64,000 nt of DNA from Clostridium ljungdahlii DSM 13528 (GCF_000143685.1 NC_014328.1:1860001-1924000); one strand, 5' to 3'; shown: positions 43,985 through 52,857, counted from the first letter of the stretch. Numbers and translations: made by a program. The notes: a model not told the origin generated them from the sequence alone.

Positions 43985-44674
43985 CTAAATATTTAATAAT
44001 GTACTTGAAATTTCCTCAAATCGTTCATCATTTATACCAAGTTTTTTCTTAAATTTTTCATCTTCCATTCTTGCTACAATTATTTTGTCAGGAGATATTG
44101 CTTTAATAATATTTTTTATCTTCTCAATTGATTCTTCATCATCGTTATAGCCTTTAATGATAGTAATTTCAAATATAAATTTTCCTTTGTATTGTTTATT
44201 AAAAGAAACCATGTTTGAAATATATTCTGCTAATGTATATCCTTCAATAGGTCTTTGAACTTTTTGAAAGCCTTCTTCTGTTATTATTTTTATTTCTCCA
44301 ACAACCTCATCACATTTATTAGCAATTTTCATATATTCATCTCTACCTAGTAAATATCCATTAGAAAGTAGTCTTACAGGCAAACCTTTGTCTTTGATAA
44401 AGTCAATAATATCACCAATTTTATCATTTACTAAGGCTTCTCCTTTTGAGTTAATAAAAACTAATTCTGCTTTTGTACTTTCTATCCTGTTTCCAAGTTC
44501 AATCAATGAGCTGTCTATTTCATCAAATGACATTTTTGTATCTACCTTATTTTTCGACCTTCCAATAGGACAAAATATGCAATCAAAATTACAATACTTT
44601 TCTGGAAGTACATTAATCTCCAGTACCCTTCTTCCATCTTCCATATAAATATCTTTATAACTAAAACCACTCAT
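43985..44674 (-). CDS. radical SAM protein (COG0731-like)
   Basis: A 229-aa radical SAM enzyme. The [4Fe-4S] motif 'KYCNFDCIFCPIG' gives CxxxCxxC at about residues 28-35. 'LVFINSKGEALVNDKIGDIIDFIK' and 'LLSNGYLL' follow the wyosine-type (COG0731) pattern. The longer frame up to 44734 lacks a ribosome site, whereas AAAGGAG lies 10 bp before the ATG at 44674. There is no C-terminal extra cluster. Substrate unknown. A hairpin separates it from the B3/4 gene. Confidence 0.8.
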   Translation of the reverse strand: MSGFSYKDIYMEDGRRVLEINVLPEKYCNFDCIFCPIGRSKNKVDTKMSFDEIDSSLIELGNRIESTKAELVFINSKGEALVNDKIGDIIDFIKDKGLPVRLLSNGYLLGRDEYMKIANKCDEVVGEIKIITEEGFQKVQRPIEGYTLAEYISNMVSFNKQYKGKFIFEITIIKGYNDDEESIEKIKNIIKAISPDKIIVARMEDEKFKKKLGINDERFEEISSTLLNI

Positions 44675-44743
44675 TACCTTTTTTTCTCCTTTCGTATAAC
44701 CATGGGACAAGCAATCCTGACCGCTTTCGCTCACGAGTTACTC

Positions 44744-44768
44744 GTTAAAGGTCATTTAGACCTTTAAC
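44744..44768 (-). terminator. perfect 10-bp hairpin between minus-strand genes
   Basis: GTTAAAGGTC (44744-44753) and GACCTTTAAC (44759-44768), 5-nt loop. It lies after the B3/4-domain gene in the minus direction; the U-run is lacking, so termination is not certain. Confidence 0.5.
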
Positions 44769-44774
44769 CTCAAA

Positions 44775-45482
44775 TTAATCTATTAATACTTCTTTATTGT
44801 TAATATCAAGAATTGAAATCTTGCACGTTCCACCTAAATTATCCTGTACTATTTTTGCTAAATCTTTTAAAGCATTCTCAAAATCTTTAACTCTTCTCTC
44901 ATCAACTAATTCAATGCACAAAAAAGCATTCCTTGTATTTTCAGTGAGCATTGTTCTTACTGATTCACGCCAATTAAAACATCTGCAAATTGCTCCTTCG
45001 TTATCTTTATATACTATTTCACCTTCATATGGTAGTGCACTCTCATCTGTTCCTAATGTAATAAAGCTTTCATCTCCAACTGCCTTAGTCAATCTTATAT
45101 CACCAGCAAATTTATCCATATCCTCTCCACCACAAGGCAATGCATATGTTAAAGAAATAGAATTGTAAATATCAACTAGCGGATTAATAGTTCCTATATG
45201 AGTTCCTTTATCAACTCGTTTTAACAATGCTTCAATAGATGATCTTGCACCTTTCTTTGTTTTAAACTTTTGGAAGGCTTCTCTCCATACTTTTATGACT
45301 TCATTGCTGCTGAATTCTACATTCTCCAAATATTTTAATGCTTCCTTTTCTGACTTACTAATCATATTCTTGTATTGATCTTCATCTTTTATAAAGTTAT
45401 CTATGCCATGACAAACTATAATTCCTATCCTTGCACCTGGAAACAGACTCCAAAAATCATCTTCAATAACAAACTTTTTCAT
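44775..45482 (-). CDS. B3/4-domain protein
   Basis: A 235-aa protein of the B3/4 (tRNA-binding-like) family, related to the editing domain of phenylalanyl-tRNA synthetase beta: 'FWSLFPGARIGIIVCHGIDNF', 'KGARSSIEALLKRVDKGTHIGTINPLVDIYNSISL', 'PCGGEDMDKFAGDIRLTKA', 'EGAICRCFNWRESVRTMLTENT'. Stand-alone B3/4 proteins may hydrolyse mischarged tRNAs, not proven. AGGAGG precedes the ATG. Confidence 0.88.
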   Translation of the reverse strand: MKKFVIEDDFWSLFPGARIGIIVCHGIDNFIKDEDQYKNMISKSEKEALKYLENVEFSSNEVIKVWREAFQKFKTKKGARSSIEALLKRVDKGTHIGTINPLVDIYNSISLTYALPCGGEDMDKFAGDIRLTKAVGDESFITLGTDESALPYEGEIVYKDNEGAICRCFNWRESVRTMLTENTRNAFLCIELVDERRVKDFENALKDLAKIVQDNLGGTCKISILDINNKEVLID

Positions 45483-45591
45483 TAAAATTCCTCCTTCATA
45501 TTAAAGCTAAATAACTGCATATTTTCTTCTTATCACTTTTCTTTAATTAAAATTATATTTATTTTTGTTATTTATAAGCTATATACAATTA

Positions 45592-45912
45592 TTAGTCTAT
45601 TGATATTAATTTTAAACCAACGATTCCAAGAACTATAAATACAATACAACTCATACGCATTACATTAATTGGTTCTTTAAATAAAATAACACCTAACACT
45701 ACAGTGCCAACAGTTCCTATCCCTGTCCAAATTGCATATGCATTGCCTAATGGTAATCTTTTTAAAGACAATGATAAAAAATAGAAGCTTGCAATCATTC
45801 CTATAACAGTTAGGATGCTAGGTAATATTTTTGTAAATCCCTGCGAGTACTTCAGCCCTATTGCCCAGCTTATTTCGAAAAAACCTGCTATAACTAAATA
45901 AATCCATTCCAT
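45592..45912 (-). CDS. gdx: guanidinium exporter Gdx (SugE-type SMR transporter)
   Basis: A 106-aa four-helix transporter. 'MEWIYLVIAGFFEISWAIGLKYSQGFT' carries the essential Glu13 and the Gdx-type 'WAIGLKY.GFT' stretch; 'LPLGNAYAIWTGIGTVGTVVLG' and 'VLGIVGLKLI' complete it. SMR proteins with this signature export guanidinium and not broad quaternary ammonium drugs. A guanidine-I riboswitch directly upstream on the same strand makes this assignment firm. GGAGGT precedes the ATG. Confidence 0.93.
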   Translation of the reverse strand: MEWIYLVIAGFFEISWAIGLKYSQGFTKILPSILTVIGMIASFYFLSLSLKRLPLGNAYAIWTGIGTVGTVVLGVILFKEPINVMRMSCIVFIVLGIVGLKLISID

Positions 45913-45984
45913 AAACTTTACCTCCCTAAATTTTATTAATTAAGATTAGTATAGTAATATTTCATGGCTTATTTAAAAGAAAAT

Positions 45985-46032
45985 AAAACAAAAAGCCTAA
46001 GGAAATATTACAAAAATATCTCCCAGGCTTTT
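45985..46032 (-). terminator. intrinsic terminator of the guanidine riboswitch
   Basis: On the minus strand AAAAGCCT (46025-46032) pairs with AGGCTTTT (45990-45998 region) across a long loop, followed by a U-run. The 5' arm is part of the aptamer end (AAAAGCCTGGGAG), so ligand binding and terminator formation are mutually exclusive. Confidence 0.8.
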
Positions 46033-46106
46033 ATCCTTCCGTGTACACAATTAAATGTGCGCTTCCTCTCGGACCAGCCAGTTACAAACTGCGGAACCCT
46101 AGAAAA
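46019..46106 (-). promoter_or_regulatory. guanidine-I (ykkC) riboswitch
   Basis: On the minus strand the conserved blocks are in the right order and spacing: CTAGGGTTCCG (46092-46102), CTGGTCCGAGAG (46066-46077), and ACGGAAGGATAAAAGCC then TGGGAGA (46019-46041). These are the ykkC consensus elements. It senses guanidinium and turns on the exporter gene below. Confidence 0.93.
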
Positions 46107-46112
46107 CTCAAA

Positions 46113-46475
46113 TATATAAACTTTTTTATAATTTATAAGTTACAACTTATAAATCTAATTTAGCATAGTAGTGGGTTTAAATCAAGTTAATATTTTTAAT
46201 TCGCAAAATCTTACTCTTGCGAATTAAAGTATTTATATATTTTAAACATATTACAAATTTTTTTATAAAATCTATTGACTTCTCATAGCTGGTCTCTACA
46301 TTGAACTATTTTTTATATTTGTTAAGTTACACTTTATTTTATCATACTTTTTATAAATTAACTTATCATAGAAAACTAAAAATACAGTTTTTTTGTCGAT
46401 AACAGTTTGAAATTATTATATTGAAAAGGGTGGGTGTATTGGAGGTAAACTAAAAAATTTCATTTATATTTTTTG
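46113..46475. other. spacer with palindrome and hairpin
   Basis: Holds a perfect palindrome with 11-bp arms ATTTATAAGTT/AACTTATAAAT (46131-46154), just upstream of the riboswitch transcript, and AATTCGCAA/TTGCGAATT (46198-46225). Otherwise AT-rich, with no coding frame. The palindrome is a candidate operator for the riboswitch promoter. Confidence 0.5.
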
Positions 46476-47327
46476 TTATTTACGTTTTAAATATTGTATG
46501 AATAGTTTAACTTGAGGCAGCATGCAATAAAAATTTTTACATAAAATATAGGTGCTGCGAGAAAATGGAACTCCATCTGAAAAATATAAATCTTTAATAT
46601 AACCGTCAAAGTTTTCTAAGCAAATTTTTGGAAGAATACCCCATCCTAGCCCGTGTTTAGCCATTTCTAAACAAGTATCAATATTGTCAACCCAAAGTTT
46701 GGTATTGTTAATAGATATGTTATTTTCAAAAAGCCAAGTCTGAATTTTCCCTTGTGAAATGGGATCGGTAGTTCTGCCAATGTATGAATAAGAATTAAGA
46801 GAGAGATTTGCATTTTCCTTACTGCATACGAGGCACATCGGTTCAGTACCTAATAGTATGGTAACTTCATCCCACTTGTATTCTCCGCGTATGATAACTA
46901 TAGAAAATTCATCGTTTTTAAGTCTATTATATAAATTTTTGCTATGATCAGTAGCTATATTGACATCAACATTTGGAAATGCTTCTGTATAACTTTTTAA
47001 AACTTTAGGAAGGCGATATCGTGCATAATTTAATGAAACTCCAACAGTTAAATTTCCACCTATAAAGTTATGGTTGGAGGATACATGTTCACGCATTTGC
47101 TTTAGAGTATTTACTACAGTTTTAATATAGGGGATGATGCTTTCGCCTAAAGGGGTAAACAATACTCCTTTTTTTGAACGAATAAGTAAATCGGTACCTA
47201 AATCTTTTTCTATTTTTTTAATTCTCTTTGTCAGGGCAGGTTGAGTAATAAATAATTTTTCAGAGGTCTTTGTAATATTTTTTAATTTATATAATGTCAA
47301 AATTAGTTTGTAATCTTTTTCATCCAT
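46476..47327 (-). CDS. LysR-family regulator of the chromate-type transporter
   Basis: A 283-aa regulator with an N-terminal HTH 'ILTLYKLKNITKTSEKLFITQPALTKRIKKIEKDLGTDLLIRSKKGVLFTPLGE' and a substrate-binding domain ('LTVGVSLNYARYRLPKVL', 'GLGWGILPKICLENF'). AAAGGA precedes the ATG at 47327; a start at 47348 lacks one. It is divergent from the transporter pair; ACTATTT-N3-AAATAGT (47363-47379), a T-N11-A type site, lies between them. Confidence 0.88.
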   Translation of the reverse strand: MDEKDYKLILTLYKLKNITKTSEKLFITQPALTKRIKKIEKDLGTDLLIRSKKGVLFTPLGESIIPYIKTVVNTLKQMREHVSSNHNFIGGNLTVGVSLNYARYRLPKVLKSYTEAFPNVDVNIATDHSKNLYNRLKNDEFSIVIIRGEYKWDEVTILLGTEPMCLVCSKENANLSLNSYSYIGRTTDPISQGKIQTWLFENNISINNTKLWVDNIDTCLEMAKHGLGWGILPKICLENFDGYIKDLYFSDGVPFSRSTYILCKNFYCMLPQVKLFIQYLKRK

Positions 47328-47362
47328 AGTTATTAATCCTTTATCCATTACTTTTAGTTATG

Positions 47363-47379
47363 ACTATTTATAAAATAGT
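47363..47379. promoter_or_regulatory. LysR-type operator candidate
   Basis: ACTATTT and AAATAGT around a 3-bp centre give the T-N11-A pattern in the divergent promoter. Confidence 0.5.
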
Positions 47380-47459
47380 ATCATTATACATTGTACATTA
47401 TAACATATATACTGAAATTAAAAGATTAAAGAAAAATTTTTAGATTAAAAGGAGATAAA

Positions 47460-48074
47460 ATGATTAGTACAAATAAATTTAAATCAGATACTTTTACAAT
47501 TACCAAACTATTTTTTACATGGTTACAAATTGGTTTTACATCATTTGGTGGTGGCGCAACTACCCAATATCTTATTCAAGAACAATTTATTTATAAGCAT
47601 AAATGGATAACAGATGAGGAATATGCTAATATTATTGGAATGTGTCAAATAACACCTGGTATGAATATTATTGCATATACGATACTTATAGGAAAAAAGT
47701 TGGCTGGAGGGATAGGAATATTTATATCCCTGGTGGGACTTATTTTGCCTAGTGCAGCAGTTACAATTGTATTAACTACGATTTATACTTCCATTAGCAA
47801 GTCATCAAAAGTACATTCTGCACTTCATGCTGTATTTGCTGCTATTTTTGGTATAGCTTTAGCTACAAATTGGAGAAATGTACAACCTATTATTATAAAA
47901 AATTATAAAAGGGGATCTATGATTTTTGGGGTAACAATTGCAATAATGATAGGCAGTGGTGCTATTTATATATTTTTGAATCCATCTGTAATTTTATTAT
48001 ATGTTTTAGGTGGATTATGTGGTGCTGCTGCTTATTGGTATATTTCTAAAAAAGAGGTGAGGGTTAATAAATGA
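47460..48074 (+). CDS. chromate transporter family, N-terminal half (ChrA)
   Basis: A 204-aa CHR-family protein with five or six membrane segments. 'FTSFGGGATTQYLIQEQFIYKHKWITDEEYANIIGMCQITPGMNI' is the CHR signature. Split CHR proteins work as a pair with the next gene, whose start overlaps by 4 bp. Substrate could be chromate or another anion. Divergent LysR regulator. AAAGGAG precedes the ATG. Confidence 0.9.
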   Translation: MISTNKFKSDTFTITKLFFTWLQIGFTSFGGGATTQYLIQEQFIYKHKWITDEEYANIIGMCQITPGMNIIAYTILIGKKLAGGIGIFISLVGLILPSAAVTIVLTTIYTSISKSSKVHSALHAVFAAIFGIALATNWRNVQPIIIKNYKRGSMIFGVTIAIMIGSGAIYIFLNPSVILLYVLGGLCGAAAYWYISKKEVRVNK

Positions 48075-48574
48075 GCTGGGTTATATTTTTTTGGACTTTA
48101 CTTAAATCGGTTTTATTTTCTTCAGGAGGTTACGGCCCCTTACCTAGTTTGCACTCTGATTTTATAAATTATGGATGGGCAGGACAGAAACAATTTACTG
48201 AATCTTTGGCAATTGGACAAATTACTCCTGGACCTAATGGACTTTGGGTTGTCAGTTTGTGCTATTTGGTTGCTGGATTACGTGGAGCACTATTAGCATG
48301 TATTGCATTACTTCTGCCGCCATTATTGATTCTAATCGTTCAGCGTTGCTATACTCGTATTGCAAAGTACCCAGCAACACAAGGACTACTTGATGGAGTA
48401 GTAATTGTTATAGCTAGCTTTAGTGTAATAGTTGTATTTAAAATATTTGTAAGTAATGGTATTGATGTAGAGACGATTGCCATTGCATCTATAAGTTCTA
48501 TCTTGGCGATATCAAGGCGTGTATCTACAAATGTTATACTACTAGTTTCAGTTTTAGTAGGTGTAGTACCTTAA
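48071..48574 (+). CDS. chromate transporter family, C-terminal half
   Basis: A 167-aa CHR-family protein with 'FSSGGYGPLPSLHSDFINYGWAGQKQFTESLAIGQITPGPNGLW', matching the signature of the first half in inverted topology. Overlaps the preceding stop. Together the halves make one antiparallel transporter. Confidence 0.9.
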   Translation: MSWVIFFWTLLKSVLFSSGGYGPLPSLHSDFINYGWAGQKQFTESLAIGQITPGPNGLWVVSLCYLVAGLRGALLACIALLLPPLLILIVQRCYTRIAKYPATQGLLDGVVIVIASFSVIVVFKIFVSNGIDVETIAIASISSILAISRRVSTNVILLVSVLVGVVP

Positions 48575-48676
48575 TTGTATGGGGCAATGCGGTTTGAATA
48601 AGATAGAAAATAATGTTATCTTATTCAAATAGAGTTTGTGAACTATGAATACTTGTGACAAGGGAGTGTTGAATAA

Positions 48677-49261
48677 ATGAATATTAATATTATACTATTT
48701 AATAATTTTGAGACTCTAGATATATTTGGACCAATAGAAATACTAGGACAAATAAAAGACTATCAGATACACTATTATTCAGAAGCTGGAGGTGTTATTA
48801 CTAATGCACAAAATCTTAAAGTTGTAACTGATCCTATTAGTTCAGCAGATGAAAGTGGTATATTAGTTATTCCAGGAGGAATGGGTACAAGAGAATTAAT
48901 TAATAATACACTTTTTTTAAATAAATTAAAGTCAATTGCAGAGAAATCTACATATTGTTTATCTATATGCACCGGTTCAGCAGTATTAGCAAGGTGTGGA
49001 GTTTTAAAGAATAAAAAAGCTACATCTAATAAACAAGCTTTAAAATGGGTAAAATCAGTAAGTGACCAAGTAAACTGGGTGAAAAAAGCGCGTTGGGTTG
49101 CTGACGGAAAGTATTATACATCATCAGGTATTTCAGCTGGAATTGATATGACATTGGGTTTCATTTCGGATAGATTTGGTAAAGATAAAGCTATAAAAAT
49201 TGCTAATGATATTGAATATATATGGAATGATGATTGTACAAATGATATATTTGCAGGATAA
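48677..49261 (+). CDS. DJ-1/PfpI-family protein
   Basis: A 194-aa glutamine-amidotransferase-like protein: 'LFNNFETLDIFGPIEIL', 'GILVIPGGMGTRELINN', nucleophile Cys in 'LSICTGSAVLARCG', 'HKKATSN' -type 'KNKKATSNKQALKW' and 'YTSSGISAGIDMTLGF'. The sequence order matches isonitrile-hydratase-like members of the family. A glyoxalase or stress role is also possible. Confidence 0.85.
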   Translation: MNINIILFNNFETLDIFGPIEILGQIKDYQIHYYSEAGGVITNAQNLKVVTDPISSADESGILVIPGGMGTRELINNTLFLNKLKSIAEKSTYCLSICTGSAVLARCGVLKNKKATSNKQALKWVKSVSDQVNWVKKARWVADGKYYTSSGISAGIDMTLGFISDRFGKDKAIKIANDIEYIWNDDCTNDIFAG

Positions 49262-49386
49262 ATTTTCAGTTTGTAAAGTTGCAAAGCAAGTGTTAGTATG
49301 CTATTATTGTAAAACATTAATTGAGTTTTTATCCCGGTGAAGAAAAATTTAAGATTTAATGTAACCAATTTTAGGAGGAGTGAAAG

Positions 49387-49836
49387 TTGAAAAAGTTAGT
49401 AGTTTATGAATCTATACATCATGGTAACACTGAAAAAATAGGTAAAGTGGTAGCAGAGTGCTTAAATGCTGATTTGGTAAAAGCTGATGATGTAAATATA
49501 AATATTATAAATGACTATGATTTAATTGGTTTTGGTTCTGGAATATATTATGGGAAGTTTCATAAAAATATTGTTGAACTAATTGATAAGTTGCCAACTT
49601 TGTCTGGTAAAAAAGCATTTACTTTTTCTACGAGTGGACAAGGCAAGAATAAATACAATAACATTATTGAACAAAAATTGAAAGAAAAAGGTTTTGAGGT
49701 TGTTGGAAACTTTGCGTGTAAAGGCTACGATACCTTTGGACCATTTAAGATATTTGGAGGAATTGCAAAAGGCAGGCCAAATAATGAAGATTTTCAAAAT
49801 GCAAAAGAATTTGCTCAGGACTTATTTGTTAAATAA
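49387..49836 (+). CDS. flavodoxin
   Basis: A 149-aa FMN electron carrier: 'VVYESIHHGNTEKIGKVVAECL' replaces the usual T/SxTGNT phosphate loop with HHGNTEK; 'IGFGSGIYYGKFHKNIVELI' follows. Start is TTG after GGAGGAG; no ATG is available. It ends with a large inverted repeat downstream. Confidence 0.85.
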   Translation: MKKLVVYESIHHGNTEKIGKVVAECLNADLVKADDVNINIINDYDLIGFGSGIYYGKFHKNIVELIDKLPTLSGKKAFTFSTSGQGKNKYNNIIEQKLKEKGFEVVGNFACKGYDTFGPFKIFGGIAKGRPNNEDFQNAKEFAQDLFVK

Positions 49837-49865
49837 AACTACATTATATTGATGATGTATATAAG

Positions 49866-49934
49866 AATGTAAAAAACTATTGACATTTACTTTTTCTAAT
49901 TGTTAAAATGTAAATGTCAATAGTTTTTTACATT
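49866..49934 (+). repeat. 25-bp inverted repeat that encloses a promoter
   Basis: Arms 49866-49890 and 49910-49934 are perfect for 24 bp with a 19-nt loop. A consensus promoter lies within: TTGACA 49880-49885, 18-bp spacer, TAAAAT 49904-49909. The arms cover the -35 box and the region after the -10 box, so the repeat could be an operator for the downstream HTH, or a terminator after flavodoxin (the 3' arm ends with TTTTTT). Confidence 0.7.
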
Positions 49935-49973
49935 TTTGACTTTTGTATTAAATTTAAGTGAGGTGCAATTATT

Positions 49974-50189
49974 GTGAGAAAAATGGATGAAATGGAAATG
50001 AGTATTAGTTTGAAAGCGATAAAGTGTGCTTGGAGTTATACAATTATATTTTTAACGATTTGGGTTATATACAATTTTATTCATACTAAAGAAATTGGAT
50101 TAGCTGGGTTCCTTTTGATAACACAAAATCTTGTTATGATATTAGTTGAATATTTTTTGAAATGGAAGCTTGGTAAAGATGAAAAATAA
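49974..50189 (+). CDS. small two-helix membrane protein
   Basis: A 71-aa protein with two hydrophobic segments ('CAWSYTIIFLTIWVIYNFI' and 'LAGFLLITQNLVMILVEYFL'). Start GTG follows AGGTG; an ATG four codons later is an alternative. The next gene, an HTH regulator, overlaps it by 11 bp. Such small membrane protein/HTH pairs are common in Firmicutes; function unclear. Confidence 0.7.
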   Translation: MRKMDEMEMSISLKAIKCAWSYTIIFLTIWVIYNFIHTKEIGLAGFLLITQNLVMILVEYFLKWKLGKDEK

Positions 50190-50373
50190 TATAAAGGTTT
50201 TACGAAAACAGCTTGGACTTAGACAGGAAGATGTGGCAAATGCTTTAAATGTAACAAGACAAACTATAAATGCAATTGAAAATAGTAAATATAATCCTAC
50301 GTTAGAGTTAGCAATGAGGTTAGCTAAATTATTAAATACTACAGTAGATGAATTATTTATACTTTGTGATTAA
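50179..50373 (+). CDS. short XRE-type HTH regulator
   Basis: A 64-aa DNA-binding protein: 'NIKVLRKQLGLRQEDVANALNVTRQTINAIENSKYNPTLELAMRLAKLLNTTVDELF', a complete HTH_3 domain. The ATG at 50179 lies inside the end of the membrane protein gene. Autoregulation through the inverted repeat upstream is plausible. Confidence 0.9.
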   Translation: MKNNIKVLRKQLGLRQEDVANALNVTRQTINAIENSKYNPTLELAMRLAKLLNTTVDELFILCD

Positions 50374-50519
50374 ATTTTGAAAAGTGATAAATAATGGTGA
50401 ATTTGTAAGTTTTGAGAAACAGAAAAAATTAATCTATCAGTGATAATGAGCATTATGATATAATGAAAATACATTTTAAATTTAGGTTGAATGGGGAAAT
50501 TATGGATTGGATTGATTAA

Positions 50520-52022
50520 ATGAAATTTTTATATAAAGTTATATTAGTGCTTGGAATTTTAATTGCTTTAAGTTGTTTTGTTCAATTTGTAGTGTTTAAT
50601 AAATTTTTTATTGCTAATACTAATTCTTTATTATTGAGTACTAATGAAAAAGCCTCAGAAAATGTTAGTATGCAGCTTGTAGAAAATTTTAACAAAATAC
50701 AGAATTTTGTAAAGACAGTTGCTGCAAATGAGGAAATTAGAGAAAATCAGGAACTTCTTAATAAATTTAATGCAATCATACCTGAAGTAGACGTAGTAAC
50801 AATTTTTAATTCTAGAGGAGATATTTTACACATATCTGGTAACGCGCATATACCAAATGTTTCAAACTTGGCATATAGAGATTATTTTCAGCAAGCAGTT
50901 CATGGTAAAACTTATATTAGTAATGTTTTTACAAGCACCAGTGGAGTTAAGGTAGTTGTAATATCAGTTCCAATTGTGAAAGATGGCAGCATTGATGGTG
51001 TAGTTGTTGGGGCTGTTAAATTACAAGGAACTTATTTAGCATCCATGTTTGATAATAAGAAATTTGGAAGAAATGGTTATATTTCTATTTTAGACAGCAA
51101 AGGTTATGTTGTTTATCATCCTAATAAAGAACTAATAGGTAAGAAATCTGTAACTTTTGATAAATTGCAGGGAAAATCAAGGTCAAAGATAATGAAAGAC
51201 TATTCGGGGAAGGAGCAGTTTGTTGGGTTTAGTAAAGTTCCAAATTTGAACTGGTATGTACTTGTCATTACCCCTACTGCCGACATAATGACAAGTAGGA
51301 ATATTGTAGTTTATGAAACATTCCTGGGGTCAGTTGTAGTTGGTATTTTGATTATTTTACTTGGTATATATACAATAAAACGATACAGTAAGCCATTGAA
51401 TAATCTAATCTTTTCATTTAACGCTTTGAAAGATGGAAAATATAAAAAGATTGAACCGCATAATTATGGCGAAGAGTTTCAGGAAATGGTTATAGTTTAT
51501 AACAATACAATTGAAAGATTGAAAAAAGAGTATAATGACCTTGAAGAAGCTGCTGACATTGATTCTTTGACAGGTGCTTATAATAGACGTGCCTTTAATA
51601 AATTTTTAAGTACTTTGAAACAGGAAATGAGTAATTGTGGTTTGGGGAGAGTAGGAGCCCTTTTACTAGATATTGACAATTTTAAAAAATTGAATGATAC
51701 ATCAGGGCATTTAGCTGGAGATAATGTACTTAAAAACCTTGCTGAAATAATGAAATCCTCTGCTGGAGATAGGTCTGTATTTCGTTTTGGTGGAGATGAA
51801 TTTGCTGTTGTAATTCGCAATATTTCAGATGAAAGATTGTTATCCATTGCAGAAGCAATTCGATTAAAATGTGAAGAAACTTTAAATGGTTGTACTGTTA
51901 GTATTGGTGCAGCTAAATTTCCCAAAGATACTTATTCTATAGATAAGTTGATAGATTTTGCGGATAAGGCTCTTTATATAAGCAAAAAAAGTAGAAATAA
52001 GGTAACTATTTTTGTGAAATAA
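50520..52022 (+). CDS. Cache-domain diguanylate cyclase
   Basis: A 500-aa membrane signalling protein. Transmembrane segment 1 (5-27), a dCache extracellular sensor (30-255; 'YFQQAVHGKTYISNVFTSTSGVKVVVISVPIV', 'VVGAVKLQGTYLASMF'), segment 2 (about 262-284), and a GGDEF domain (345-500) with 'DIDSLTGAYNRRAFNKFL', 'LLLDIDNFKKLNDTSGHLAGD' and active-site 'FRFGGDEFAV'. It makes c-di-GMP when its ligand binds. No RxxD inhibitory site is obvious. It stands alone. Confidence 0.93.
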   Translation: MKFLYKVILVLGILIALSCFVQFVVFNKFFIANTNSLLLSTNEKASENVSMQLVENFNKIQNFVKTVAANEEIRENQELLNKFNAIIPEVDVVTIFNSRGDILHISGNAHIPNVSNLAYRDYFQQAVHGKTYISNVFTSTSGVKVVVISVPIVKDGSIDGVVVGAVKLQGTYLASMFDNKKFGRNGYISILDSKGYVVYHPNKELIGKKSVTFDKLQGKSRSKIMKDYSGKEQFVGFSKVPNLNWYVLVITPTADIMTSRNIVVYETFLGSVVVGILIILLGIYTIKRYSKPLNNLIFSFNALKDGKYKKIEPHNYGEEFQEMVIVYNNTIERLKKEYNDLEEAADIDSLTGAYNRRAFNKFLSTLKQEMSNCGLGRVGALLLDIDNFKKLNDTSGHLAGDNVLKNLAEIMKSSAGDRSVFRFGGDEFAVVIRNISDERLLSIAEAIRLKCEETLNGCTVSIGAAKFPKDTYSIDKLIDFADKALYISKKSRNKVTIFVK

Positions 52023-52056
52023 ACTTAAATTCTAAATTTGAAAAGGAGAAGCTGCA

Positions 52057-52578
52057 ATGGAATTATGGGATGTATATGATAGTGAAAGAAATAAAACAAA
52101 TAGGACAATGGTTCGGGGAAGGGATTTTAATGAAGGCGATTACCATATGGTTGTTCACATTTGCATATTTAATTCGAAGGGTGAGATGTTAATTCAACAA
52201 AGACAGCCATTTAAAGAAGGTTGGTCCAATATGTGGGATATTACAGTTGGGGGAAGTGCAATTGAAGGTGAGACAAGTCAAATGGCTGCAAAAAGAGAAC
52301 TGATGGAGGAATTAGGAATCAAAATTAATCTGCAGGATATAAGACCACATCTTACAATTAATTTTGATAATGGATTTGATGATGTATATTTAATTCAGAA
52401 GGATATAGATATTGTTGATTTAACTTTACAATATGAAGAAGTTAAATGTGTAAAATGGGCTTCAAAAGAAGAGATTTTTTCTATGATAGATAGTGGAGAA
52501 TTTATTTCATATTATAAAAGTTTAATACAATTATTTTTTGATAGTAAAAATCAATATGGATGTCATCAAACAATATAA
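52057..52578 (+). CDS. Nudix hydrolase
   Basis: A 173-aa hydrolase. Nudix box 'GSAIEGETSQMAAKRELMEE' then 'LGI' fits GX5EX7REUXEEXGU. It resembles the isopentenyl-diphosphate isomerase-like/YfcD class ('LWDVYDSERNKTNRTMVRG', 'HICIFNSKGEMLIQQRQPFKEGWSNMWDITVGG'). Substrate unknown. AAAAGGAGAAG precedes the ATG. Confidence 0.9.
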   Translation: MELWDVYDSERNKTNRTMVRGRDFNEGDYHMVVHICIFNSKGEMLIQQRQPFKEGWSNMWDITVGGSAIEGETSQMAAKRELMEELGIKINLQDIRPHLTINFDNGFDDVYLIQKDIDIVDLTLQYEEVKCVKWASKEEIFSMIDSGEFISYYKSLIQLFFDSKNQYGCHQTI

Positions 52579-52599
52579 AAAGTAATTGGAGGAAATGTT

Positions 52600-52857
52600 A
52601 TGTTTCAATCAAGATGTGGAGTGTGTTGTAATGAATGTGAGAGAAAAGAAAAAGTAAATTGTACAGGGTGTATTAATATGGAAAAGCCATTCTGGGGTGG
52701 AGAATGTGGTGTAAAAAAATGTTGTGAAGGTAAGGGCTTAAATCACTGTGGAGAATGTTCAGAATTTCCATGTGAGATGCTTTCTACTATGGGGGCTGCA
52801 GAGGGTTTTGATCCAGAACCCAAAATTCAACAATGTAGAAAATGGGCTAATGAATAA
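52600..52857 (+). CDS. DUF3795 Cys-rich protein
   Basis: An 85-aa protein with twelve Cys in pairs: 'SRCGVCCNECERKEKVNCTGC', 'GECGVKKCCEGKGLNHCGECSEFPCEML'. DUF3795 proteins probably bind zinc or an Fe-S cluster; function unknown. It follows the Nudix gene by 21 bp, likely co-transcribed, and ends at a terminator. Confidence 0.8.
   Translation: MFQSRCGVCCNECERKEKVNCTGCINMEKPFWGGECGVKKCCEGKGLNHCGECSEFPCEMLSTMGAAEGFDPEPKIQQCRKWANE

Noticed and set aside
46476..47348. Longer start for the LysR gene
   Set aside because: AAAGGA spacing supports 47327; the longer form adds residues not typical of LysR.
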